Part shown: positions 1-10,145 of the stretch, in pieces
How the letters are laid out: every line of letters starts with the position of its first letter
How positions within the stretch are numbered: the first letter of the stretch is position 1
Origin: Holtermannia corniformis
Taxonomy: Eukaryota > Basidiomycota > Tremellomycetes > Holtermanniales
DNA length: 64,000 bases
Reading direction: 5' to 3'
NCBI GenBank assembly: GCA_001599935.1
Contig: BCIJ01000006.1
Coordinates: 467,373 to 531,372, forward strand
Translations under genes and position numbers: made by a program
The notes under the pieces: model-generated
Database searches by the model: none
What the model saw: the letters and a program-made list of their open reading frames with translations, nothing else
What the model was told of the DNA's origin: nothing

Positions 1-476
1 ACAGCTGTTTGATGCGCGCGCGCTTACCTTGTTGGTCGCAACATCACCCTCGGCAAAGCGCAGGTTTTCAACGCTCGCATTCGCCGTCTTGAACTCCTCC
101 CATTCGGCCTTCTCGCCATGACCACGGCCAACGCCAAGCAGGTCCCACGAGTTGTGTCGCGAGCCGAGCTTGGGTCGGTGACCCTTCTCGCTTCGGTAAT
201 CTTCATTCGGCGTGTTCGTTCCCTCTGTCCCACCAGGAGAGTTGCTGAACGGCTTGAATGAGAAACGATTCTTCTGGCGGTAGCTCGACGCCGACGGGCT
301 GTCGCGTCCATTGACAGTTGGTGAAGCTGAATGAGGGTGTTCAGACGGCGGCGCCAGTGGGATCGAGTACTGCTGCGTCATCTGCGGTGATGGAGGGTAG
401 TGCACCCTGTTGGCGCCGCTCGCATCTGGCGATGGCATGTGCGCCGGAGGGAGCAGTGGTTGCGAGTTGTAGTGCG
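1..476 (-). CDS. Probable MscS-type mechanosensitive channel, N-terminal part (partial)
   Basis: One long exon (28-476) reads rightward-to-left and ends at a good donor (gtaagc at 22-27), so the gene continues beyond the left edge. Its 5' side starts at an acceptor preceded by a branch-like ctgac (about 477-490); the first exon was not found. The translation is Pro/Ser/Gln rich, then has a stretch around H-N-S-W-D-L-L-G followed by W-E-E-F-K and L-R-F-A-E-G-D-V-x-x-N-K. From memory this pattern sits just before the first membrane helix in fungal ER-located MscS-like channels (Msy1/Msy2 type), which regulate calcium during hypo-osmotic shock. No membrane segment lies within the window, so the assignment rests on this short motif alone. 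It could be another fungal protein with a similar tail. Confidence 0.45.
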
Positions 477-2667
477 CTGCAAAAGTCAGCAATGTGCATC
501 TCTTGCGAACAACCACAACGGGCGGGCACGCGTGGGGCTTGATATCATGGCGCGAAAACCAGCGAGGCGCACTGCCATCGGCTGACAGCTGCGGCCGCCG
601 CCGCCACGTGAACACGATCACGAGCTGCCGGCATTCTCGGAATCGCCTCGGAGATTGCAATTGTCTCCGGTCAGCACTGCAATGGCCGGGTAGTGAGGGG
701 AGGAAGAAGTGATTCGTGGTGGATAGCGGCCATAAAGCCGCTGTCAAGAAGAGATCGTGCAATTACGCACTTCAACCGGCACTCTGTCTAGTTTTCTTGG
801 CCGTAAAGCCGATCCAATGCCGCCATCTACGAGAACTGCCCAAGTGTGCAATAGTCCCATGTTGGCAGCAAGGCAGTCAGCGAATCCACATAGTGGGGTT
901 CACTAGCTGTATCCGGACCATCAAAGCTGAAGCCGAGCCCGTTGCGAATCAGCCGTGCAAGTGATCTCCTCTGTAGCGACGCAGAGGCGGGCCTGCAAGC
1001 ACAACAGAGCTCGATACAGCCCAATTACACGGCGGCCTCGGCAGTGTATGCTGGTTGGCGACCAGGAATCCTTCCGGCGGTACATGACTCTTGCTCGCCT
1101 CAGCGCTCACTCGCCACACCGATAACTTCACAGCACAGAGCTTGACTGCTTCAGACGTTCCAGAATTACTCACCCTCATTGCGACCATCGCCTGGTGAGT
1201 GCAGTGGGCTTCGCGAATCCTCTCGCTCTATTTGATAGCCGTTCATGGGGAGACCCGGGGCAAGTCCGCTGTCAGGGTATGTCGAAACAGACTCAAAGCT
1301 AAGTAGCGATCAGCCTCCAACGTCTGTGCAAGGAGGATAGTCCTCACCGGTGGTGCTGAGCGCCCGTGTCGAGATAGCCCAATCCTGCCTCCTCTTCGTC
1401 GTGCCGAGCTGGGAGCTGAGGAGGTCTGTCACTGAGCTGGTAGCGTGACGTGCTGTGCTGGCGGTCGGTTGCCATGGTGGCCGTCGGAACTAGCCTTAGC
1501 TCGAGTCGTCGAGTCTCAAGCTACAGCGATAGCAAGTGAGCGCAGGTGCTAGTGGCTGCGTGAGTGTTTTTCGTGCGGTGCGGACATGACGAGCCCGTTG
1601 TTAGCACTCTTTGTGGAGGCGCCCATTTACTGCTTTGGGTAAAAAGTGACGCACCCTGGGAACGTCCGCCCCGTTTCACGTTTGAAACGCTGCATTCACC
1701 GTGGAGCACGGGCTATAAAGAGACGCCTTCCGAAAGGGCTTCATCGTCGCTGCCGACAGAGTGGAGCCGTGATGTGGGATGTCTTTTGATGCATCGAAAG
1801 GAAGGATTCAGTATTGGTGGAGTGGATTGTGTCACCCCAAAGGAGGCGGCAAATGACGAAGGGCATCGCATTGGGCTGCGCACAGTTTGTGACGCCCTTC
1901 GAGCGATGTAGATACAACAAGAGACGACGCGGAAGACGAGGGAGCGCGGCGGCACAGCCGCAGCGCACAGACAGTGGTGCGATTAGCACCAGTGGCACTT
2001 TGAGCGCCGCGTAGCGGCTACTCGCCACGTGACACCGCCATAGGCGTGACACAGTTGTCGCAGCAGCATCGGTGACGATTGAATGATGGTGCACGACGGA
2101 TACTACGCAAAGGAGGGCTGCAAAGTCGCACTATGGGAACGAATGTTTGCACACTTCGAAGACAACTCCTGATCACCCTCTGATCGATCTGGGTAGCAGG
2201 CTTTTGCAAAGATGATCATGGCTGCGCGTAGGCTGACCGTCATTCAGACGGATCTATCAAGCTGATCACGCTACGCTGATACAGTTCGCTCAACGCCCGA
2301 CCCTGTCTACTGTTCAAACCTTGAAGTGTTGTGCGTTTGTCGTCGTAGCTGGCACACCGGTCATTCACCACTACTACATGTTGTTCCGCTTAGAGCGGCT
2401 GTCACAGCTTAACTGCAACAGAAGTCTGGCGAGTGGACGCTAGTCGGTACAAGCCGCGAATCATTTGCACCGTCCAGCCATATGCACTAGCTCATACTTC
2501 GTACTCTCAATGTGGTCCCTCGTGAGTCGCCTGTAGTGCAGCGAAATAACACTGGTATGTGGTCCTTTGACGAGAATAATAACGATAGGACTTGCCCAGA
2601 GCCCAGACATGACCGATGGATGCTCTATACACAACCTTTTGCATCTGCGCTGTTACGACACTGTACT
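477..2667. other. Long stretch without a recognisable gene
   Basis: About 2.2 kb between the MscS-like gene and the end of the RidA gene. Only short open frames occur on both strands (the longest near 1564-1911 plus and 1741-2094 minus). They overlap each other, match no family I know and lack clear splice-linked extensions. The part next to 477-700 probably holds the upstream exon and promoter of the MscS-like gene. I see no tRNA, repeat array or transposon end here. Confidence 0.5.
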
Positions 2668-3398
2668 TTACTTCTCGAGGGCAATGAACCTGCAAACATC
2701 AGTCGTCGTGCACACTTTACGCAGGTGACGAACTCCATCTCAACAGCGACGCCCTTGGGGAGCGCGGCGACCTCGACGCACGAGCGCGCCGGCTTGTACG
2801 GGGCGAAGAACTCTTCGTACAGCTTGTTAAAGGCGGCAAAGTCGGACATGGACTGGAGGAAGACCTATCCGGCTGTAAGTCACGCGCTCACGTGCTTGCA
2901 GGGGTGGATGGCGCACGGTGGTCTTCAGGACGTGTGAGGTGGCCGAGCCCGAAGCCTCGAGGACGGCCTTGGCGTTCTTGAAGACTTGAGCCTGTAAGCC
3001 GTTAATCAAGCAGATTGGCCAGCTGAGACCAAACTGACCGACTGCTCCTCAATGCCGCCCTTGACGACCTCCATCGACTCGGGGATGAGCGGGATGCAGC
3101 CCGAAGCGTAGATGGTCTGTGCGATCAGACAGGTTCAGTGGCATACAAGGCGGACTTACGCCGTTGGACTTGACAGCCTGAATTGATCCGTCAGCTCGGC
3201 GACGCGGCAACTTCGAGACGCACCTGGACATAAGGACCGATGGCGGCGGGGGCCTCTACAAACGCAACATCAGCTCCTCACACCTCGCCGGAGGCTCAGA
3301 CTGCACGCACTGTCAGTGGCAACAACAGAGTAAGGCGACGACATTCTGATAGCAGATGTGGTGGAGAAAGTGCGGATTGATTGGAAGATGCGTTGCAT
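2668..3398 (-). CDS. MMF1: RidA/YjgF/Mmf1 enamine-imine deaminase, dual-start
   Basis: RidA proteins hydrolyse reactive enamine/imine intermediates released by PLP enzymes such as threonine dehydratase. Seven exons fit: 3311-3398, 3224-3255, 3160-3177 (only 18 nt), 3039-3116, 2917-2991, 2734-2864 and 2668-2689. They sum to 444 nt, in frame, giving 147 residues. Family landmarks are A-P-A-A-I-G-P-Y-V-Q at the start, K-P-A-R-S-C-V-E-V with the conserved substrate-binding Arg, L-P-K-G and the ending F-I-A-L-E-K. Two in-frame ATGs exist. The one at 3398 adds 18 residues rich in Arg/Ser/Thr that look like a mitochondrial presequence. The one at 3344 gives a 129-residue cytosolic-length protein. 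The last intron uses a gttcgt donor. The neighbour WLM gene is divergent, with 187 bp between them. Very confident in the family; the use of both starts is inference. Confidence 0.93.
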
Positions 3399-3585
3399 TC
3401 GAGAGAGATAGAAAGTCGCGGCGAGCTCGAGCGTTTCCTCGGGTTTCGGCTCCGACCGGATCTCCGAGCAAACACGTGACTCGCCCCGCCACTTTACGGC
3501 AGGCGATCGAAGTTGACATCAGCTCGTTGCAAAGTCGAGAAGTTCAAGTACGACGGATGGAAGTCGTGGAGCACTGAAGGGCAGG
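3399..3585. promoter_or_regulatory. Shared promoter between RidA and WLM protease genes
   Basis: This 187 bp gap separates the divergent starts of the RidA gene (minus) and the WLM-domain gene (plus), so it must hold both promoters. I see no clear TATA box or known operator. The length allows only short leaders. Confidence 0.5.
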
Positions 3586-5790
3586 ATGAATGCTCCAAGG
3601 ATGTATGTAGTATGAAATGAGTCTTAACACCGGCTAGCAGCTGATACGTTGCAGCCGGCTCAACGAGCGCGAAGTCAATCCGAATCCGTTAGTACTCTGT
3701 CACGATGACCATGGCCTTTTCTTAATATTGTGGCTCAGGTACATCATCTATATCACGCCGCTCAAGGAGTTTGCAGATCATGAGGCCGCGAAACACATTC
3801 TCAAGGCTGTAGGTGCGTCCCAAGTGCAACTGCGCGGTGAGAAGTACTCACAACGATGCAGCGGCGCAAGTGGGTCGATCATTGCAACGTGGATTTGCAG
3901 TGGTTCTCAATGATCTTCCAGGTCAAACCTATCATGCAAAAGCGCTTCCTGCAAGTTGGTGAGCTCCTGGAAGGCAAATTCAATCCAGTCGTATGTGGCT
4001 TGCATGTCGCAAAGCTGTGCCCTGACACCTCGTGCAGTGGGCAGGCCTCAACAAGAGTCACGGTTCGGTACGTGGTGTACATTGCGTATACAGACGCTCA
4101 TCAATGCGGTGCACTGCAGCAGATCTACTTGGTACTGCGTAACGCTGCCGGTCGCTTCATGCCGTTCGTACCAAGCCCTGTAACCCCAGCTGATCGTTCC
4201 AGTCTCCCTTGGATCGTCTCGGTGATGTGTCACGAGGTACAGCGAGAGAACTTCTCTCGATACCCATAGCTGACAGGCCTCTTCCATAGCTCTCCCACAT
4301 CCAGCAGATGAACCATGGGCCAAAGTTCCAGCAGGTGTGTCAGAGGCGCGGCCTTGATCAAGGCAGCTGATACAAGTGCAGCTCATGGCCGAGATCAAGA
4401 TGGATGTGGCGAATCTGCAACGCCGCGGGTACTACGGCGATGGTGCGTTTAATGTGGAAGCTGTCCGCTTAGCATGGGATCAGATTGACTTTGATAGGAC
4501 TGTGGTCGGATGGACATCGGCTTTCCGACGGTATCAAGACGGGCGGCAAGGGTCTGAGTGCGTAGGCTACCTCTACCACAGAGTGACGCTGACGGTCCAT
4601 GCAGGTGGCATAGACTTTCCGGAACACGTCTGCGCAGGCTTGTCGCAGGGGTGCGTGACAGCTGACCTGCTGTAAAGCACTGACCACTTTCCAGAGGCGG
4701 AGCGTATCGCGTACCTCGCCGCCATGCCGCTACTGCCGGTCCCTCTACCTCAAGTGGCAGGCAGACAGCCAAGTCCAGGAAGGCGGGTAGCCGCGTCACT
4801 AGCACCATGGCGGGCGAGGGCGTCAGGCTCGACAACAAAGACAGTAAGTTTCGCCCCCTCAATTCAAGTGACTGTAGCAAGTGCTGATACACGCTTTGCA
4901 GTCATCACGACCGAAGACGTCGAACGGCGCCGCAAAGACATTGCACGCCGCGCTGAAGCTCTGGTGGCAGCAGGGATCGAGATCAAGAAGGCCAAAAGGC
5001 AAGCGGCTGCCGCGTTTGACAAGGAGAACCCAGGATTCAAGGAGGGTAGATCATTTGGCAAGAAGTGCATTCACCGGTCTCTGTCATACGTACAAGCTAA
5101 TGAAGGCAGGGCTGCGAGCAAAAGTGCGGCCGAGCTGCGCGCAGACGTTGCCGAGAGAAGGATCGCAGCAGCGTCAGCGGCATCTGCAGTTCATACGGAG
5201 ACTTCAGACACTGCCGGTCCTTCGAAGAGGCGAGCTATCAGTCCCGCTCACTCTGATAGCGAGGACGAACTTTCAGACGAAGATCCCTTTGACGACGAGG
5301 ATATCCGGCGATATCTCGAAACAGTGCCGCGGAGTGAGAGAGAGATCCTCGGAGACGGCTGGAAAGAGTTTGTCGACTCCTCAGCCAGCTCGGGTGACGA
5401 GTGCGAGGTCAAGGTCAGCATCAAGACGTGATATTGGCTTGGCGGGCTTGCTGATACACAACGGCGCCAGTCTGCTCCCTCGCAAACATCTTCGACCGGT
5501 GATAGACCTCGATGGTCTACCGCTTCGTCGTCGTCAGCGTCTCCGACCAAGCGCAGCTCCCAAAACCCACCACCGAACACAGTCCCGGCCGTGTCCCCAA
5601 CGGCGCCGTTGGTTCCATCTGGGGCGTGGGACTGCGTGAACTGTACCATGCCGAACATTGCTGATCACGGCCGATGCGGTACGTCCGACCCCACCTGAAC
5701 GATGGGCCACAACTAACTTGCGCAGCGACGTGCGGCTCTCGCCGCGACGGCACTATCCCTGAAGATATCCAACAACAGCTCATTCACTGA
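3586..5790 (+). CDS. WLM-domain metalloprotease (Wss1-like) with RanBP2 zinc finger
   Basis: WLM-domain proteases of the Wss1/SPRTN group cleave proteins crosslinked to DNA. The gene is split into about eleven short exons. The first encodes M-N-A-P-R-I and joins at a gtatgt donor (3603) to R-L-N-E-R-E, the usual start of this family. The zinc site is C-H-E-L-S-H-I-Q-Q-M-N-H-G-P (about 4225-4320), the HExxH...H arrangement of WLM. It is followed by L-Q-R-R-G-Y-Y-G-D-G, then by D-G-H-R-L-S-D-G after a further intron. A basic linker, a helical segment (about 4905-5060) and an acidic Ser/Asp tract come next. The C-terminus has W-D-C-V-N-C, a 10-residue spacer and C-A-T-C, a RanBP2-type zinc finger (about 5625-5755), which often binds ubiquitin or RNA. 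The exact splice near 4555-4670 is unsure. No signal peptide; a nuclear site of action is likely. Confidence 0.88.
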
Positions 5791-6689
5791 TCCCACGCCA
5801 TCTCAGTTGTACAGACATCTGTGTTCATAGGCCTTTCGGCAACCGCAACCCATCACATGTAAATCCCATGTGCAAACCCAAGCTGGACTATCGCCGTTGT
5901 CAAAGGGCGTCATAGGCTCCTCGACCTGCTTCACCGTAAGCTTCCCTTGTGAATCTTCACGGGTAACCTCACGAGTAGCCCAGTCTGCTGCCAGGCCTAT
6001 GCAACGCTGCAACGGTCCATCGTGCTGAGCCCGCAAACAACGTTGGCTCAACGACCCTTGACGGAATACAGCCTGTGGCCCTCAGCAATGTCACCAGCTG
6101 CTGTGATCAGTCGCCATGGAGCTACATAACCTTTGAATTCTGCCTGGACCTGGACAACTCCAGCTCATCGTGTGATGTTATTCTGAACCTGCAAACTGAT
6201 AAGCGACCACCTTGGTAAAGAAGCCCACCAGGACTGAAAGAATTGACTCCTTAAAAACGATCTCAACATCGATACACGGAAAAGGGTTGCATCCGCGCTT
6301 GGTCGAGAGACACGCTGACTTTTATAGAGACTTGAGATCTGGTAGTCTTTGGGACTCTTACACTGAGATGTACCCCACGTCGTTGTCAAGGTGTCGACGC
6401 GCTTGTGAACCTAGCAAAGCTCTGCAATTCAGCTCACGACCTGTGCGAGACAGGCGATGAGATGTACCGCTCGCAGGTGGCGACAAGTCCTCTGTGGCTA
6501 GAAAGGAGGATTCGCCTAGCGCTACCGGCAGTAGAATGCAAAGATCGCTGCCTCAAAGATAATGGGCAGCACAAGAAAGGACGATACCGTGGTCTCTTTT
6601 GTCCACCGCGCTGCAGTATTGCCGATCAAAGGTAACCATCTGCGTCATGAAGTATCGAGCTATACAACTCCGCCGCACAAGTACATAAG
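5791..6689. other. Poorly conserved stretch, possible remnant of a small orphan gene
   Basis: No conserved gene recognised. On the plus strand around 6270-6640 the frames give F-Y-R-D-L-R-S-G-S-L-W-D-S-Y and, after a possible intron (about 6385-6430), further Trp/Arg-rich coding-like sequence. There is no usable ATG in the first part. The Y-x3-L-x-S-G-x-x-W pattern faintly resembles the orphan proteins at 27.5-29.6 kb, so this may be a decayed or misassembled member. Treat as unproven. Confidence 0.25.
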
Positions 6690-7046
6690 ATGGTGAGTGT
6701 GCAACGCTCTCAAATCCAAGACATGGACGACCTACCGTACAACGACAGCTTGGGCGATAGACTCATCATCACTGGCTGGTCTGAAGTGACTGCAAGTAAT
6801 GAAACGGGAGGGTACACACAGTGGCCGAATCATGTCTCATGTGGCTCTAGGCAGTGGACGAATATGACTGAGGGCCAGAAGGAAGCCTTAGTCGCACGCA
6901 GCCGTCCACTGCCAACTGTCAAGGTTTCATCGGACGCGGACGGGTGGAGAAGATCTGTGGGGTGGGACCTTTCTACCGGACAGGCTCATTGGCTCGTAGA
7001 GCAGCTAGAGACGAAGAATGGTGGACCTCCGACCATCACCAACTGA
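6690..7046 (+). CDS. Possible small orphan protein
   Basis: A 118-codon open frame starting at the ATG of 6690. A second in-frame ATG at 6723 gives a start M-D-D-L-P-Y-N-D. The ATG at 6690 is followed at once by gtgagt, so an ATG-only first exon spliced further on is also possible. The product is rich in Trp, Gly and Ser, with S-R-Q-W-T-N-M-T-E-G-Q-K, G-W-R-R and H-W-L-V-E-Q. I recognise no domain. The W-x3-M-x-E-x-Q-K stretch is reminiscent of the orphan at 29362, but the spacing differs by one residue. It sits in an accessory gap between two conserved genes. Could be a chance frame. Confidence 0.35.
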   Translation: MVSVQRSQIQDMDDLPYNDSLGDRLIITGWSEVTASNETGGYTQWPNHVSCGSRQWTNMTEGQKEALVARSRPLPTVKVSSDADGWRRSVGWDLSTGQAHWLVEQLETKNGGPPTITN

Positions 7047-7273
7047 TTGATCTGCTTCGATAACATGAGTAGCGAGACATGCAATCTTGCGTCCCTTCAG
7101 CCACCATGTCTCCTTCGACTAAGAAAGCTGCATCGTAACATCTGAATGGTGCAGCGACGCCTAACTGGTTGTAATGCACAGCGAATGTCTGAGCGGTGAT
7201 CCGAATCCATGCAATAATCATACAATCCCGAAACTCAATCACCTCTTCTCATTCCTTTACTTGAGTAGCGCAC

Positions 7274-8248
7274 CTACATCATGCCCATGCCGCCCATACC
7301 GGGCATGCCACCGCCCATGCCCATGCCAGGAGGAGGAGCCTTGTCCTCGGCATCCACGACGCAGCACTCTGACGTCGTCAAGAGCGAAGCAACACCCGAG
7401 GCGTCAACGAGCGCAGTTCGGACCTTGGACACATCAGCCGTAATCATTGTGGTGGATCCGGCAAGTACTCACAACCTTGAGAGGGTCAAGGATACCCTTT
7501 TCAATCATGTCGGTGTACTCGCCGGCAGCGGCGTCGTAGCCGATGTTGAAGGTGTCCTTGTAGCGGTCCAAGAGGGTGCCAACAACGACCGAACCTTCCT
7601 CACCGGCGTTCTCCACAATTATCCGGGCGGGACGAGTGATAGCTTGACGAATGATGGAAACACCAAGCTGTTGGTCAAAGTTGTCAACCTTGAGGTTGGC
7701 AAGGACGAGCGAGGCTTTCTATTGACTTGTCAGCGGGGGCCAGCGTAACGCTCGTGTCACTAACAAGAAGCGCGGTACCACCACCGGGCACAATGCCCTC
7801 CTCGACAGCGGCGCGAGTGGCGTTCAAAGCATCGTCGTAACGGTCCTTCTTCTCACCGACCTCGACCTCGGACGAACCGCCGACCTTGATGACGGCAACA
7901 CCGCCACCAAGCTTAGCCAAGCGCTCCTGGAGTTTGGTACGGTCGTACTCGGAAGTGGTAGTGTCGTTGATGACACCGCGAATCTGCTCGCACCGAGCAG
8001 CGATGGCATCCTTCTTGCCCTCGCCATTGAGGAAAATGGTGTCATCCTTGGTGATGGTGACAGAGCCAGTCGAACCGAAAAGGTCCGCGGTAGCCTTCTC
8101 GAGCTTGATGTCGAGCTCCTCGGAGAAGACAGTGCCGCCGGTGAGGATGGCGAGATCACCGAGGATGGACTTGCGGTTGTCACCGAAGCCAGGTGCCTTG
8201 ACGGCAGCGACCGACAGCTGGCCACGGAGCTTGTTGAGGATGCACGCG

Positions 8249-8283
<35 letters not shown>

Positions 8284-8488
8284 GAGCAAGGGGCGGCGCG
8301 ACTGAGCGGCGAGCTCGAGGCTGGGCAAGATGTCTTGCAAGGCCGAGATCTTCTTCTCCGAAAGCAGAATGAGAGGCTTCTCGAGCTCGACCTTTTGGTT
8401 CTTGACATCGGTGATGAAGTAGGGTGAAATGAAACCGCGGTCGAAGCGCATACCCTCGGTGATCTCGATCTCATCCTCGATCGTACGG

Positions 8489-8525
<37 letters not shown>

Positions 8526-9204
8526 TCTCCATGGCCTGGGCAATAATGGCACCGACGTGGGTGTCACCGTTGGCTGAGATGGTGGCGACCTGAGCAATCT
8601 CTTCGGAAGTGGTGATTACACGCTTGTTCGCCTCGAGCACCTTGAGCACCTCTTCAACGGCCTTCTGCGAGCCCCGACGAAGGTCCATGGGGTTGCAGCC
8701 TGCGGCGACGTTCTTGACGCCCTCGGCGTAGATAGCACGAGCGAGCACGGTTGCTGTGGTGGTACCATCACCGGCAGTCTCGTTGGTCTTGTTGGCAACG
8801 TCCTGGACCAAACTGTGACGTATGAGCTAAAGCCAAAGAAACCAGCTCACTACGTACCGAGCACCGAGGTTCTCGACGGCATCCTTGAGCACGATAGCCT
8901 TGGCGACCGAAACACCATCCTTGGTGATCTTGGGACCACCGAAGGCTTGACCGATAATGACGGTGCGACCTGGACCCGATCAGCCGAATCGATCGCCACT
9001 GAAACTTCACCCACCCTTGGGCCCGAGAGTAGCTGAGACGGCCTTGGCAAGGATCTCGACACCACGGAGCATACCCTGACGAGCCTCATTGCCAAAAACG
9101 ACCTCCTTGTGGGCAGCATAGCCACGCTTGGGGCCGGTCATGAGACGAGCCGGGCGCGGGAGCGCCTGGCGAACGGACGAAGCAGACGACTGGAGGCGGT
9201 TCAT
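7274..9204 (-). CDS. HSP60: Mitochondrial chaperonin Hsp60
   Basis: Folds imported proteins in the mitochondrial matrix as a double-ring ATPase with Hsp10. Five exons: 9015-9204, 8858-8969, 7765-8812, 7473-7718 and 7274-7423. They sum to 1746 nt, in frame, 581 residues. The first about 30 residues are Arg/Ser-rich, a mitochondrial presequence ending near R-G-Y-A-A-H. GroEL landmarks follow: [15 protein letters not shown] (ATP binding), [30 protein letters not shown] and a Gly-Met tail ending G-M-G-G-M-G-M-M. The last intron uses an AAG acceptor after a gctgat branch. The gene is head to head with HSP10, 239 bp apart. Confidence 0.98.
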
Positions 9205-9443
9205 GGCGTCTTTTTAGTCTACGGCGCTGTCAGTAATTCGGTAAGCGCCGGATGCAATGCTGACGCACAGGGTGGGTGGTTGTAGAGGAGGACGAGAGAA
9301 GCGAGAGAAAGACGACTAGTCACTTGGCGAGCTGGTGATCTGGAAATCTCTAGCGAACGCCATGATCCGTGGATGTCCGACGATTTCCCTCAACCGCCGT
9401 TTGCACCTGTCCGAAGATCTGTAAAGTCCTCTATACTCCCAAA
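9205..9443. promoter_or_regulatory. Bidirectional HSP60/HSP10 promoter
   Basis: The 239 bp between the start codons of HSP60 (minus) and HSP10 (plus). The two products are needed in fixed proportion, so a common promoter makes sense. It contains purine-rich GAA/GAGA runs (about 9290-9315 and 9335-9355), but I could not fit a clean three-unit heat-shock element. It also has pyrimidine-rich sequence close to the HSP10 start. Confidence 0.6.
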
Positions 9444-9987
9444 ATGGTTCGTAGTATGCTGGTGGTGACTTGTGAGTATTCGGAACTCACCTCTGCCTAG
9501 TCTGCTACTTTCAAGTCGATCCGTTCGCTCCAGCCGCTTTTCGACCGTGTGCTCGTCCAGCGCTTCAAGGCCGAGACCAAGACTGCTACTGGCATCTTTC
9601 TCCCCTCGTCGGCGACGACCAGCCCTCTGCCTGAGGCGACCGTGATTGCTGTTGGCCCTGGTGCACCCGGCAAGGTGGGTACTCTTTTGACCTGACCCCG
9701 GAGCAGAGTTGACATTGTTTCGTGTCCCTTCTCCGCCACTTGATTATTCCCCATGTGTTGGATTATTCGTCTCAATCATTGCCCTGGTACTCGCAACACA
9801 GGACGGTCAAGTCGTCCCAGTCTCCGTCAAGGCTGGCGACCGAGTTCTCCTCCCCGGATGGGGCGGTTCCCCGATCAAGGTCGGCGAGGAGGTCAGTCAT
9901 CTCTTTCCGATCCCGATCAGTGGCTCACACACGCAGGAATACCACCTCTTCAAGGACTCGGAGATTCTTGCCAAGATCAACGAGTAA
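9444..9987 (+). CDS. HSP10: Mitochondrial co-chaperonin Hsp10
   Basis: Lid of the Hsp60 chamber. Exons 9444-9446, 9501-9674, 9802-9891 and 9937-9987 sum to 318 nt, 105 residues. The first coding exon is just the ATG, followed by a gttcgt donor. Exon 2 then begins S-A-T-F-K-S-I-R-S-L-Q-P-L-F-D-R-V-L-V-Q, matching the normal Hsp10 start after Met. Starting at other nearby ATGs would put exon 2 in the wrong frame or need a poor donor. Family features: the mobile loop region with T-A-T-G-I-F-L-P, the roof G-D-R-V-L-L-P, and the C-term E-I-L-A-K-I-N-E. No cleavable presequence is expected for Hsp10, and none is visible. Confidence 0.95.
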
Positions 9988-10145
9988 ATGCCAATCGTGC
10001 GACGAAAAGCATAGAGAAGGAGCATCTGCATTGTTGTTGGGATCTCGAATGAAGCCATAATCACCACTCTTGGTCCACTGCGGCACGGGGGGCATGCCAA
10101 GCAGATTTCACGACATTGCATATGCGTAGTGTACAACAAAACGAA

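Noticed and set aside
2512..2937. Plus-strand open frame over the end of the RidA gene
   Set aside because: It is antisense to well-defined RidA exons and has no recognisable product.
4724..4860. A start codon at 4724 giving a separate gene inside the WLM protease
   Set aside because: The downstream protein is continuous with the WLM exons in another frame once short introns are removed, and the C-terminal zinc finger belongs to it.
7824..8597. Long open frames overlapping HSP60 in other frames and strand
   Set aside because: They follow the high-GC codon pattern of the real gene, are Ser/Arg-rich and have no family resemblance. The same applies to long antisense frames over ATP2, HSP90, KAP123, RAD7 and the chromodomain gene.
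9205..9443. Heat-shock element in the HSP60/HSP10 promoter
   Set aside because: GAA and GAGA runs occur, but no three-unit nGAAn array with correct spacing could be fitted.
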